Shown here one piece after another: positions 12,694 through 22,851 of a DNA stretch of 64,000 nucleotides. The stretch comes from Purpureocillium takamizusanense (Eukaryota; Ascomycota; Sordariomycetes; Hypocreales; Ophiocordycipitaceae): the NCBI RefSeq assembly GCF_022605165.1, contig NC_063069.1:1674001-1738000 (forward strand), written 5' to 3'. Positions within the stretch are counted from its first letter, which is position 1, and the number at the start of each line of letters is the position of its first letter. Below the pieces are notes generated by a model. The model saw only the letters and a list, made by a program, of their open reading frames with translations. It did no database searches and was not told the DNA's origin. Position numbers and translations under genes: made by a program.

Positions 12694-13411
12694 GCCGCGC
12701 TGCTGACCATTGATGCCGCGGAGGACAAGAGCGGACTGGCCGATGACTGTTCGGCGGCTTGCGTGCTCGGAAATGGGTGACGGGAATTTGTGAGCTACGT
12801 ATCGCGACGGCAAATCGGGGGTGCGGTGCAGGAGACACGGAGCGAGATCCGAGGCGCTTCGGCGGACAGATCCGGACGGCAAGGGTTACTTTGGGGTAGT
12901 AACTTGGGTAGTAGACGGTTTGACAGTCGAGCTTCCCGTCGGTTCCGCTGCCCTGAGTGTCCACGGCGGGACCCCTACAGCGACCCACCGTCCTGCTGCG
13001 GGAGCCCACTACAAGTACCTTATCCAACCTGGGCTTTCCACTGGGGGCTACGTCTCTTTAGCGGCCGGGAAGAATTGGATGGATCCAATGCCACTGGAGT
13101 CCTGGACAGTGGGTAGGGGCATCTATCATTTGATGGCGGGGCAGCTCAAGTTGAGGCTGCGGGCTGCCTGCCCCTCACCTCAGCCTTGTCCGCTTTCGCC
13201 TCGCCGTGCGTGCAGTGGGTGCTGGAAATTTTGCGACGACATGCGACGCCGTCCCGCGATACACTATATACGGCACCCCGTCCGCCGCCCAAGTCGAGTC
13301 GACGACAACTCCAAATGATCGATCCGCGCGAGGGCTCACAGCTGCCGTCCCCCCTCTGAGCTCACCCCTTCCCTTTGCGCCTGACCGCCTGGCGCCCGGC
13401 CCCTCCCCGCC
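12694..13411. promoter_or_regulatory. Shared divergent promoter region (SET gene / GTPase gene)
   Basis: About 0.7 kb between two divergent start codons, so both promoters must lie here or in the leaders. The half next to the GTPase has pyrimidine-rich sequence. No specific factor site is claimed. Confidence 0.5.
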
Positions 13412-14924
13412 ATGCCTCGAGATCCGCTCATCGGGCTCGTGGGGAAGCCGTCGGCCGGGAAGAGCACCATGCTCAACAGCCTGACCGACGCTTCCTCCAA
13501 AGTCGGTTGGTTTTTTCCCATAGTGCCAGGGAGCGACCGGCCCCGAGCCTGCCTGTTGCGCGACGAGTAGCTAATATCGACTGACCCTTTTCTCCCCCCC
13601 CTTTACAGGCAACTTTCCGTACGTGCTGTCGCAACCCATCCACTTCGCCCGTCACCACCGTAAACGCCGGATCGAGACGAAAAGACTGACACGGCCACGG
13701 CCGGCAGGTTCACAACGATCGACCCGCAGCGGGCGATAGGCTACCTACAGATCGACTGCGCGTGCGCGCGGTACAAGGTCTCGGACCGGTGCAAGCCCAA
13801 CTACGGCGCGTGCGTCGACGGCCGTCGCTCCGTGCCCATCGAGCTGCTCGACGTCGCGGGGCTGGTCCCCGGCGCGCACCAGGGCCGCGGCCTGGGCAAC
13901 AAGTTCCTCGACGACCTGCGCCACGCCGACGCCCTGATACATGTCGTGGACGCCTCGGGCACCGTCGACGCCGAGGGCAAGGAGACGCGCGGCTATGACC
14001 CCTCCGTCGACATCGCCTGGCTTCGCAGCGAGGTCGTGGCTTGGATCCTCGGCAACCTGATGCAGCGATGGGGGTCCGTCCGCCGCAGGCACATGGCCGT
14101 CAAGGCCTCGGCCGTGGACACGCTGCAGGGCCAGTTCTCCGGCTACGGCGCCACGCAGACGGTCATCAACCGCACGCTCGACCGCTCAGGCGTCAGGGAG
14201 CCGCTCGAGGACTGGTCCGACGCGACGGTCGAGCATATCGTCAACAGCTTCGTCGACGAAAAGTTCCCCACCGTCATCGCGCTCAACAAGATCGACCACC
14301 CGGACGCGGACAAGAACATCTCCAAGATTGCCAAGATGCAGGGCCCCAAGACCATCGTCCTGTGCTCGGCCATCTCGGAGATCTTTTTGCGCAAGATGGC
14401 CAAGCAGGGGTACATCAAGTACGTCGAGGGCAGCGAGTTCATCGACACGCGGGAGGACCTCGTGGAGCAGGGCGACCCGACGGGCGGCGACCTCAAGGAG
14501 CTGGACGAGAAGAACCGCAACCGGATCGAGAACCTCAAGGACATGGTGCTGTACAGGTTCGGGTCCACGGGCGTCGTCCAGGTCCTATCGCGGGCGGCGG
14601 ACCTACTCGGCCTGGTGCCCGTCTTCCCCGTCAGGAACACGACGACCTTTGGCTCCGGCGCCAGCGAGTCCAAGTTCGTCTTCAGGGATTGCGTGCTGGT
14701 GAAGAAGGGGTCGACGGTCGGCGACGTGGCCAAGAAGGTCATGGGCGACGCGCCCATCGCGTTCGTCGAGGGCGCGGGCAATCTGAGGGTGGCCGAGGAC
14801 GACATTGTCGCCGTCGGGAAGAACGATGTGAGCTGCGAGCCATGCCCTTGCTGCTTGCCGCGGACGAGTACTGACCATGCTTTTTTTCTCTTAGGTCTTA
14901 TCGTTTAAAGTCGGGCGGGCTTAA
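13412..14924 (+). CDS. Obg/YchF-related GTPase, YGR210C family, with TGS domain
   Basis: Exons: 13412-13505, 13609-13618 (only 10 nt), 13708-14827, 14895-14924; 417 residues. Joined protein reads [18 protein letters not shown] (P-loop, residues 11-18), then KVGNFPFTTIDP (switch I region, built across the 10-nt exon), [19 protein letters not shown] (G3 and switch II) and [13 protein letters not shown] (G4). The C-terminal 90 residues form a TGS-like domain ([15 protein letters not shown]). Length and order match the yeast YGR210C / archaeal-type Obg GTPases, which are linked to ribosomes and translation but poorly characterised. The reading frame can only be maintained by using the 10-nt exon, which encodes most of G-N-F-P. 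The first donor is GTTGGT, a weak match to the usual fungal donor. Confidence 0.92.
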
Positions 14925-15441
14925 TCTAGAATCACATCCAACACTACGAACATAACCTCCTCAACCACGACGACTAACTACAATATGCCTGCATATTTTG
15001 AGCATCGCATATCGCCATGTCTGCACACACATACACACGCCCACACATCGATCAGGCTCCGCAAATATACATTTGTATCATTATTCTACAGTCCGCAACT
15101 CGTAGAGCACACCGTGACGGGCCTTCCAATACCAATTACTGAAGCAAATGGTACTCTCTCGCCCGAAATCTTGCGTCCTGGGTATCCTTGTCCGCTCATG
15201 TCTCTCGTTCATCGTAACCCTAAACGCCGTCCGAAAGGTCCGTCATGCTGCATCGCCGTTCGTCTCTCATCCCGTACCAAGTCGCGGCACTTCACCCATC
15301 TAGCACCGCTGTCGTTGTCATGCCATTACCGGTTGCAACTCCAGCCATGCGGCAGACACCACCTACCACACCACCACCATCACCAACGCAGCCACCATTT
15401 ACATCTTTTGCGATGCAATCAAAACTTTCCCAGTCGCAGCA
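14925..15441. other. 3' intergenic space between convergent genes
   Basis: About 0.5 kb between the stops of the GTPase (+) and the F-box gene (-). Contains CA-rich sequence near 15030 and CCA-rich sequence near 15365; no gene seen. Confidence 0.5.
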
Positions 15442-17773
15442 TCACTCATCCAGCACCACGGGCCAGGCCTTGGGTCGCTCGCCAGAGATGATCTGCACGC
15501 CGTTGCGCTTGCCGACTTGGACGAGTCTGTCCCAGGCCGCGCCGCTGATGTTCTGCTGGTAAATGGTCTTGAGCTGCGTGGCTTTCATGATGGCCTCGAC
15601 GACGAAGCAGAATTCTTCGTCTTCGTAGCACTCGGAGCCGAGGCTCAGGGTCTCGAGGTTGGGGAAGGTGGCGAGGAAGCCGGGGATGGGCAGGTCCTCG
15701 TCCTTGCGCGGGTAGCGCTTGAAGCGGAAGTTGAAGAGCCCGAGGGAGCGGATGGACTCGAGGCCGCGGAGCCAGGCGTACTGCTTGAGATGATCCACGT
15801 GCTCGACGCCCACGGGGGCTCGCGGGTCGTCAATCGCAAACACGATGTCGAAGGTGTGCAGGAGACGGCGGCTCATGGATAGCTGGAGGGCGACTTGGAG
15901 CCTGCACGGCATATGGACGAGGTCTGTGACGCGGAACTCGCGCATGGCGGGGAAGGATGCGTGGCCGACGACGGGAAGGGAGGAGAGGTCACCATTAGTA
16001 TAGCCGCTCCAGTCGAAGGTGGTTGTCATGAGCCGCGCGGGACAATTACCACCTCCCTCGTGGTAGGTAATGTCGTGGTCAAAGTACTGGAACGTGGTGC
16101 CCTGGTTGACGGACATCATCATGCTGAGGGCCGCCGTGGTCTCTCTGTGCTGCCAGGCTCCGCCAGTCACCGGCATGGTGTACACGAACACCTTGATATT
16201 GTTCCAGAGTTTTTCCCAAGCCGGCTCCGCCTGCCAAAAGTGTCCGATGGTCAAGTGCATGAACTGCAGCGACAGCTGCTCCAGCTGCGGCGTATGCAGT
16301 GCAAAGGCAAACTGCGTGGGTGGGCATTAGCAATGCAATCCCTCCTTGGGCCATCTTTGTTGTCGCGTTTTGATGACTCACAATTGGGAACGCGGCCTGG
16401 CGAAGCTTCTCTCTGTGCTCCAGGCGTGCATACTTGAGCTTGGGAAACATGGGCAGGCTGACGCGGTACCATGGCAACGGCACCCCAAGCAGGTCGAGGT
16501 ACTCGAGGGAGTTTGCGACCCCATCAATCATCCCAATAGGGATGTTTCCGTGGTCTTTATCGTCGACGTTTCGGTTTCCATCGCTCCTATCCATATATGT
16601 GACGGCCGCAAGATGCCGCAGCTTTTCGAACTCGAACGAAGTTAGGAAATTGTAGTTGAAGTTCAGCAGAGGTCCAAGGGCGAGCCTTTCCAAGTTCGTG
16701 GTTGCGCTGCGCAGCAAGGTATCCAGCTTCTGGGGCGTAAGCTGGAACCGACCCGTCTCGCGCACCTCGATCTCGCGAACGGTGCCTTGGGCTCTGCCGA
16801 CCAGCTTCTGCAGCGCCAGGTGGGAGGGGGTGCGGATGCCACGCCTGCTAAAGTTGAGCAGGCTCCAGAGTTTCTTGGAGCCACGTCCCTCTAGGGTCTT
16901 TGCCCAAGTCTTGGACACCCGCATGCATTTACTGTGAGGGGAGAGCGTTAGGCGGCTTCTTCTAGGATGATATGGAGGGCGGGCACCAACGTCAGTTCGA
17001 CGAAGTCGAGGTAGGAGAGGACCTGGTGGACGATCTCTGGGGGAAGCCACAGAGGATCGCACCGCTTGAAGTGATCTTCCATTGGCTTCAGCATGTCATG
17101 GAGTTGCTAATACAGATATTTAGTATTAGTGCTCGGGCGACCGGTGGCCACGGTCGCTCACCTGCAGCTTCTCGGACGAGCCCGCTGCCTGGCCCGTGGC
17201 GGCCTCGGCGCCAGCCCTGTAGATCTTTAAAGCATACTCTGGCTTCTTCAACAAGCGGGTAATCTTTCCCAGCCGGAGGTAGCCCTAGGTGAGGTCAGTG
17301 ACGGGCAGCAACACAGTGGCCACGGGGTTGAGTACGTCTGGCATTCGAGGGGCAAGCTCGAGCATCCATTCCGCATCCTTCTTGGCGCGGCCCAGGTCTT
17401 TCATGGTCTCAAATATTCCAGCACGGTAGTCAAGGGCCTTGATGTGCAAAGGGTTGGCACATTTGCTAAACACTTTTCCCGCTTCGCAGACACAGGTGTA
17501 CATGGCCTCCTTGAAGATGGAGCCGCCCTTTTCCGCGACGCCCTCGAAGTCCTTGCAGATGCAACGCGGGCGCTTAACACCACGGTGGCAGGGGCAAAGA
17601 TTCATAGCCTAAGGTGACAAAGTCAGTATGGATTGAGTAATAAATACCATACGGTGCCTTACTCTGGTGAACTGCTTGAGCGCTTGAGCATACTGTTTGG
17701 CAGCGTAGGAGTCGGTGCCCTGGCGGAGGAGCACCTCCATAGCCGCCGGCGAGGTTTCATCACGCTGTTTCAT
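15442..17773 (-). CDS. pof3: TPR / F-box / leucine-rich repeat protein, Dia2/Pof3 type SCF subunit
   Basis: Exons: 17663-17773, 17336-17608, 17162-17284, 16991-17106, 16382-16931, 15442-16311; 680 residues. N-terminal TPR-like repeats (GTDSYAAKQYAQALKQFTR, then AKKDAEWMLELAP and GYLRLGKITRLLKKPEYALK) are followed by an F-box (LPPEIVHQVLSYLDFVELTK, about residues 183-200) and a long leucine-rich repeat region to the C-terminus. This order is that of fission yeast Pof3 and budding yeast Dia2, substrate receptors of SCF ubiquitin ligases acting at replication forks (CMG unloading, genome stability). A Cys-rich insert (CPCHRG, CIC, CVC) sits inside the first TPR pair. The donor of the fourth exon is GTTGGT; using it gives the right phase, whereas the nearby GTGCCC would create a stop. 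Start chosen at MKQRDETSP, after an upstream stretch without TPR similarity. Confidence 0.85.
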
Positions 17774-18814
17774 TTTTACCTTGAGTGGCACAAGTTCTGT
17801 CGCCACAGTGTCCAGTGATGATGGGACAAGAGCGTTGGAGTTGTTCAACGTGATCTCTCGCCTGACGTGTAAGACGGGCACAATCAATCTTCGGAAAGCA
17901 CGCCAAAACGATGAATGACCACCGACGTCAGGCTTGAATCCCAGGCGTCTGAGCACACGACACACACGCTCAGAAGATCCGTAGACGTGCTGTATACTTG
18001 GCCCTCAGGCTATGTCAAGGGCACGCCGGCAAGGAGACGCGATGAGTGCTGCTATAGCAAAGTTAGAAACGATTCGCAAGCATCGGTCGAAATGAAATAC
18101 CAGTGTTTTCCACGCGCAGAAGACGATGATCAAGTCGTGATGAAGACGCGAGAAATCTCCACGACGAGGTCTTATTGCTTGTTGTTGGGTGAGTGGGGGA
18201 GAGAGAGAGGGAGAGTGCGAGGTGCAAGCAGGGTGGACGTGGCACGGCAACTTACCAGAGAGACGCGCCGGCGAACAGGTGCCCGCGTCAGTCTGAACAG
18301 GTGCCAGGTGGGGCGCCGGACCGTTCACCGGCAACGCCCCTACATGGCAATAGAGAAGGGCCTTCAAGCTGTTCAAAGCGAAACGTTTGCTTGCATCAAG
18401 AGCGAGGGCGGCGTCGTGCGGTTGTAGAGTCGGGGTTGGGGCAGCGCGCATCTGGGAGTCGCGCGCGGTTGGCGCAAATAGGTATCCATTTATTAGTGAC
18501 TTGCCCGCCGTGGGGGCCCCCCATAAGACAGTCAATGGAGGACCCGAAACAGGCAAGAAGCTCAGCTACAATACCCGGCCGTCTTGCCCACGAAAACACG
18601 GAAATCGATTCAAAGGCCATGCAAAATTCGAGAGGATGTATTTATTGACCCTTCAAAGAACCATCTTTGGGAGCCTGACCCGGCCTTCGGTCGTGCATCC
18701 AGCCACGACGAGTCGGGACGTGACGGCAGCCAAACCCACATCGGGAGGGCCTGCTACCAACTCATCATAGTGCAAAATTAGTCACTACTTTTCAACAATC
18801 AGACCCCCTGAGTT
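17774..18814. other. Intergenic: upstream of the Pof3-like gene
   Basis: About 1 kb; the open frames on both strands have no recognisable domain. Contains the promoter of the minus-strand F-box gene and the 5' flank of tRNA-Val. A GA-rich patch lies near 18190-18215. Confidence 0.5.
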
Positions 18815-18888
18815 GGTTTCGTGGTCTAGTTGGTCATGATTTCTCGCTAACACCGAGAAGGTCCCCGGTTCGAGCCCGGGCGAAACCA
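18815..18888 (+). tRNA. tRNA-Val, anticodon AAC, no intron
   Basis: 74-nt cloverleaf. The acceptor stem GGTTTCG (18815-18821) pairs with CGAAACC (18881-18887), discriminator A at 18888. The anticodon stem TCTCG/CGAGA encloses the loop CTAACAC, with anticodon AAC at 18849-18851. The T-arm CCCCGG-TTCGAGC-CCGGG is intact. The internal A box (TGGTCTAGTTGG, 18822-18833) and B box (GGTTCGAGCCC, 18867-18877) both fit RNA polymerase III consensus. CCA is not encoded, as expected in eukaryotes. Confidence 0.97.
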
Positions 18889-18891
18889 CCA

Positions 18892-18898
18892 TTTTTTT
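18892..18898 (+). terminator. RNA polymerase III T-run terminator
   Basis: Seven T residues starting three bases after the discriminator base of tRNA-Val; standard Pol III stop signal. Confidence 0.85.
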
Positions 18899-19426
18899 GC
18901 CCTTCTTGCCGTCGTTTCTCCCTTTTTTTTCTCTATCACGTCTTTACAAGCCACTATCTTTGCCGAATGACTATGGATTTTTGCTCAGCCGTTCAGCATT
19001 TAAGATATTTCATAAGAAAGCGTTTGAAACAGGGACTTGTTGGTTGTTTGGCGGCCCGTGGAAACCATGATCTATCGTTTGTGTATCGTTATGTTTGACG
19101 GGAATTCAGCGGCTAACTGGGAAGGCCTGCGTGCACCCACGTTGACCGCTGCTGCTCGCCCATAGACTACGCTGCATCCCATAGCGTTCAAGCAGCGACA
19201 CCCAGTCACCTGGTTGTCTGGACAGTTTTGCCTGCACCTGGTGCGGCAGCACAGCAGAGCATCATGACGGCGGAGCATCCTGGTGTAGGGTACTGGCTTA
19301 CTTCGTAACTCTAGTTTCGTACGAACACGCCCCTGTGTTGCGACACCTGCCCATGGACTCTAGTCTATCTAACTTTTTATGTCATGTCCTGCATATGTAC
19401 AGTCTATTGCGCCATGCCGGTCGTGT
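18899..19426. other. Intergenic: 3' flank of tRNA-Val and of the ABC1 kinase gene
   Basis: About 0.5 kb with T-rich stretches; no gene recognised. Likely contains the 3' UTR of the minus-strand kinase gene. Confidence 0.5.
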
Positions 19427-21361
19427 TCATTGCTGCAGCGGACTCGTGCTGCTAAACTGCGCGCTCCTCACCCCAAGCACCCGCTTCACGCCGAGCCACA
19501 GCTCAAACGCCTCGAGCTTGACCTCGACGCGCAGGTACCCCAACCACGCGGCAAATACCCTCACCGCATTGGGCGGCCACAGAAGGGAGCCCTTGGCCCG
19601 GATCTCTTCGAGCTGCTCGTGGAAGACGGTCCGCGTGCAGTACCGCGCGAGGATCATGAAGCTGCGGATCGGGCCCTGCCGCGTCTGCAGGTTCTCGTCG
19701 AGGCTGCGCGTGAGGTCGTTTGTCTTGAGGATGAGCAGGATGATGCGCGGGACGCGGCTGAGCATCTGCACGAGGTCCACGATGAGGCCCTCTTGTAGTG
19801 CGCCCGACATGTTTTGCTCCTCGTCGGCGGAGCGCGTCTTGAGAATGGACCCTTCGCGACTGACGACGCTATAGTCGCGGCCGGTGATGGCGGACGCGAA
19901 AAGCGGGAAATCATGGTCGCTGATGTTGGCCACCTCCTTGGAGTACTTCTTCATGCGGTCCATGTCGCCGTCAATGACGGCGAGCCACATCTTGGCGTAC
20001 GACCGTCTCAAGGGCAACGGGATGTCGCGGTATAGGCCGTGGTCGTAAAGAATGACGTCAAAGTTCGGACCGCGCCCCAGGTTTCGTCTAGCGGTATTCT
20101 TGCGGATCGCGATGTTTCCTCCGTGCGGATCGCAGTGCAACGGGGCGCCATCACCGAAAATCATTTCGTTGAACACACGGGCGAGCACGGCAGAGACCTC
20201 ATCGCGATCTATTCCGTTTCGATCGAGGTACTCCAAATCGTCTGGTCGACTCCCCGACTCGCATGCCATGACGATGATGCGCTTCTTGGCCCAGATGACT
20301 TCGGGAACGACCAGAGGCAACTCAGGGACTTTTGCGAAATATGCCTTCATTCGCTTGGCATTTTCTGCCTCCTCTTGAAAATCGAGTTCCTTTGGCAACG
20401 ACACCTCCATCTCCGATGACAACCATTCAAGGTCGTATTCAGGAAAGAAGCGCTTCAGTGTCGAGAAGGTGATTCGTGTCAATGCCAGGTCGAGAGGTGC
20501 CCAGGCCTGTAACTCCGGATGCTGCACCTTGACGGCAACCTTGCGGCCAGTGTCCTTGATCGTCGCCAGATGGACCTGCGCTAGCGATGCAGCGCCGATG
20601 GGCTCGGGAGAGAAGTCGGAGAAGTAATGCCACAGGTCCTCGTCGGTGTCCTTTAGAAACATTTCCTGGATCGACTCGAACGACGAGACGGGGCATTTGT
20701 CCTGAAGTGGTATGAATGTAGTCGTCCATTCTGGGGGCAAGAGGTAGTTCATAGCGCTCTGCATTGCACGTGGTTAGCAATGCCGAATTGCCACCGCATT
20801 GGGGGCCTTGATGTACCAAGTGCTGTCCGAGTTTGATGAAAATGCCACCATTCTTCTCCAACACCTTGAGTGTTCGCTCGGCGCACCGCTTGTGGCAGGC
20901 AGTGAGTACGTTGTTTTGCTCGGTCTCGTCGGTCATGGTAGCCTTGGCATTCAAAGTAGTACGGTAGCTAAAGGTACGGCATCGAGTTAGTTGGCCGCCT
21001 CAAGCATTCCAAATCACTACTCGTGCGCAACGTACTCATTGATACAAATTGCCAAAGCAGCAACGACCCGGCCTGTCCTCTCGGCCGCCTCGTAGCTCGT
21101 CTTGATATCGTCGGTGAAGGCGAGGGCGGTACTTGCGACACCGGCGGCGCCCGTTGAGGCGAGCAGGAGGACTCTCCTGGAACGGCCCTTGCGACCGTTA
21201 CTGCCGGAGGAGCTGCCACCGCCCGTCGCAAATCTTCTTGCATCGACGCCGAGGCGCGTTGCCGGCGGGGCAAAAGCCAATTGGCTGCGACAAGTCGAGC
21301 ATGTCCACGATCGAGGCGCCCCAACGCGGGTCGCGATGCGGGAGGCGACCAGAGGATTCAT
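19427..21361 (-). CDS. MCP2: Mitochondrial ABC1/UbiB-family atypical kinase, MCP2/CQD2 type
   Basis: Exons: 21036-21361, 20817-20967, 19427-20758; 602 residues from MNPLVASRIATR. An in-frame ATG at 21412 would add 17 residues. The N-terminus is Arg-rich and amphipathic, then a hydrophobic stretch (VLLLASTGAAGVASTALAF), matching a mitochondrial presequence plus membrane segment. The ABC1 core shows the KxGQ-type motif GGIFIKLGQHL, the Ala-rich loop EPIGAASLAQVH, the invariant Lys in KVAVKVQHPEL, HCDPHGGNIAIRKN (catalytic Asp and Asn) and DVILYDHGLYRD (metal-binding Asp). Sequence and order match budding yeast Mcp2/Cqd2 rather than Coq8. Known role: inner-membrane protein affecting coenzyme Q distribution and lipid homeostasis. 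Divergent from the hypothetical gene at 21886. Confidence 0.9.
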
Positions 21362-21885
21362 TTTCCAGGCGCGGCCCACGAGGGCTCTCGTCGCGGGTGG
21401 CGGTTTCAGCACGAAAGCGAAAGATGTCGCTCGCAGCTAGTGGACGCTCATGACGGACAAAGGAGACTGAAGACAAGTTCGCTGGCGAAGAGCAAAGAAA
21501 AAAGTCCGTCAACAATAAAAAAGGGATAGGCAGACTAGCAGGTGACACTTTCGACCCTGGGCGGATGGCAGCGGGTACTATCGACATCATCAACTTTTCC
21601 TTGCGCCGCCGTGATTCGCCGAGGCACCTCGGATTCGAGTTGGTTGTTGGGGACTGGCCGACGGCCGGTGGCACTGCTTGCCCCAGGCTCCCGCGCTGCG
21701 CCGAGAAGAGCGCTATTTACATGCAGGCCACAGCAGCACGTGATCTCGCGCCGTGTCCCTGCCGCGTCGCCATCACGCCCGTTTAAGTGCCAGGAGCCTC
21801 TGAGACACACCATCAACCTCCCAACCGCCAGCCACCCCGTCCATCTTATACGGGACGCTGCGTCGCGCCCCCGGCCTCTCCCCTC
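21362..21885. promoter_or_regulatory. Divergent promoter region (MCP2-like / hypothetical gene)
   Basis: About 0.5 kb between divergent start codons. The MCP2-side ATG could be 51 nt further out (21412). No specific element is claimed. Confidence 0.45.
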
Positions 21886-22638
21886 ATGCAACAGCGTAAA
21901 GATAGCGACAAAACTGCCGGAAACATGCTCTCCTTTACCCCGACACCCATCTTTTCCGGCACATGGGGCCATCATCGCCCGTCGGTCTCGTCGCCACTAT
22001 CATCCTCTCCCATTCGCGCGACGTCTCCCCTCTCCCCGATTCACGAGAACACGCTCTCGCAGCGCCAGACGCAGTCGTCTCCCATACAGCCTCCAAAATT
22101 CAAGTACGCGGCGCGTCCGACGCGTCCGAATCCCGTAGTTCGGAGACGCGAACTCGCACAAGAGTCAAGACGACACACGTTTTTGCAGAGCGTGCGCCAA
22201 AAATCCGACGATAGGGCATGGCAAAGACGGGACATTGAGGGCCAGGTACGTAACCACCCCTTGCTAGGTGGGGTATCTTGCCGTACCGTGGCTAACGCAT
22301 CGCAGTTTCTCAGAACAAGCTGGCTGGACGACCGTGGCCGCTTGGCGCGTGACGCGCCCGATTTTACAGAGGCGGACATCGACAACGCCATGGCCTTTCA
22401 CGAGGAAGTCGAGCAGCCACATGAGAATGACACGGTCATGGACACGAATCCGGAGGACGAGGAGCTCGAAGCCATGCTAGCGTCCTACGAGCAACAGCAG
22501 CTCACACCTTCCCAACGGCCACCATCTCCAACGCTTTCGGACGAAGACTATGACGACATCTTCGCCGAGCTGATATCACAAGAGCAGTCGCGGCCGGAGT
22601 TTTCACAAAACTCTTCTGACCATATGGATATGAGTTAA
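21886..22638 (+). CDS. Conserved-looking hypothetical protein, acidic C-terminus
   Basis: Exons 21886-22245 and 22306-22638; 230 residues. I do not recognise a named domain. The N-terminal half is Ser/Pro-rich with basic patches (RRRELAQESRRHTFLQSVRQK). The C-terminal half is strongly acidic (DTNPEDEELEAMLASYEQ, LSDEDYDDIFAELIS), with two short amphipathic acidic motifs that could bind partners. The intron has a GTACGT donor, a GCTAACG branch site and a CAG acceptor, is exactly 60 nt and contains no stop in frame, so a 20-residue insertion form is possible. Alternative start ATG at 21925 (MLSFTPTPIF) is equally plausible. Likely nuclear from composition, but this is only inference. Confidence 0.7.
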   Translation: MQQRKDSDKTAGNMLSFTPTPIFSGTWGHHRPSVSSPLSSSPIRATSPLSPIHENTLSQRQTQSSPIQPPKFKYAARPTRPNPVVRRRELAQESRRHTFLQSVRQKSDDRAWQRRDIEGQVRNHPLLGGVSCRTVANASQFLRTSWLDDRGRLARDAPDFTEADIDNAMAFHEEVEQPHENDTVMDTNPEDEELEAMLASYEQQQLTPSQRPPSPTLSDEDYDDIFAELISQEQSRPEFSQNSSDHMDMS

Positions 22639-22851
22639 GCGTGTCTGTTTCCTTTCTGGGGACACGCGACAGGACCACAGAACAACGGCGTTTTGGGACG
22701 GGGCCTAAGGGGGTCACAGGCGTTTCTTGATCTGCGTATTGAGCGATTACTTGTATTTAGTACCTTCTGGTCGATATTGCACGGCATTCGTGTACTCAAG
22801 ATGGCGCACATGGGTATCTGAGGGCATGAGATGTCCAAAAAACAAGGAAAT

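Noticed and set aside
14041..14874. 277-codon plus-strand open frame, Arg/Gly/Gln-rich
   Set aside because: Overlaps the GTPase in another frame; the GTPase frame carries G3, G4 and TGS motifs.
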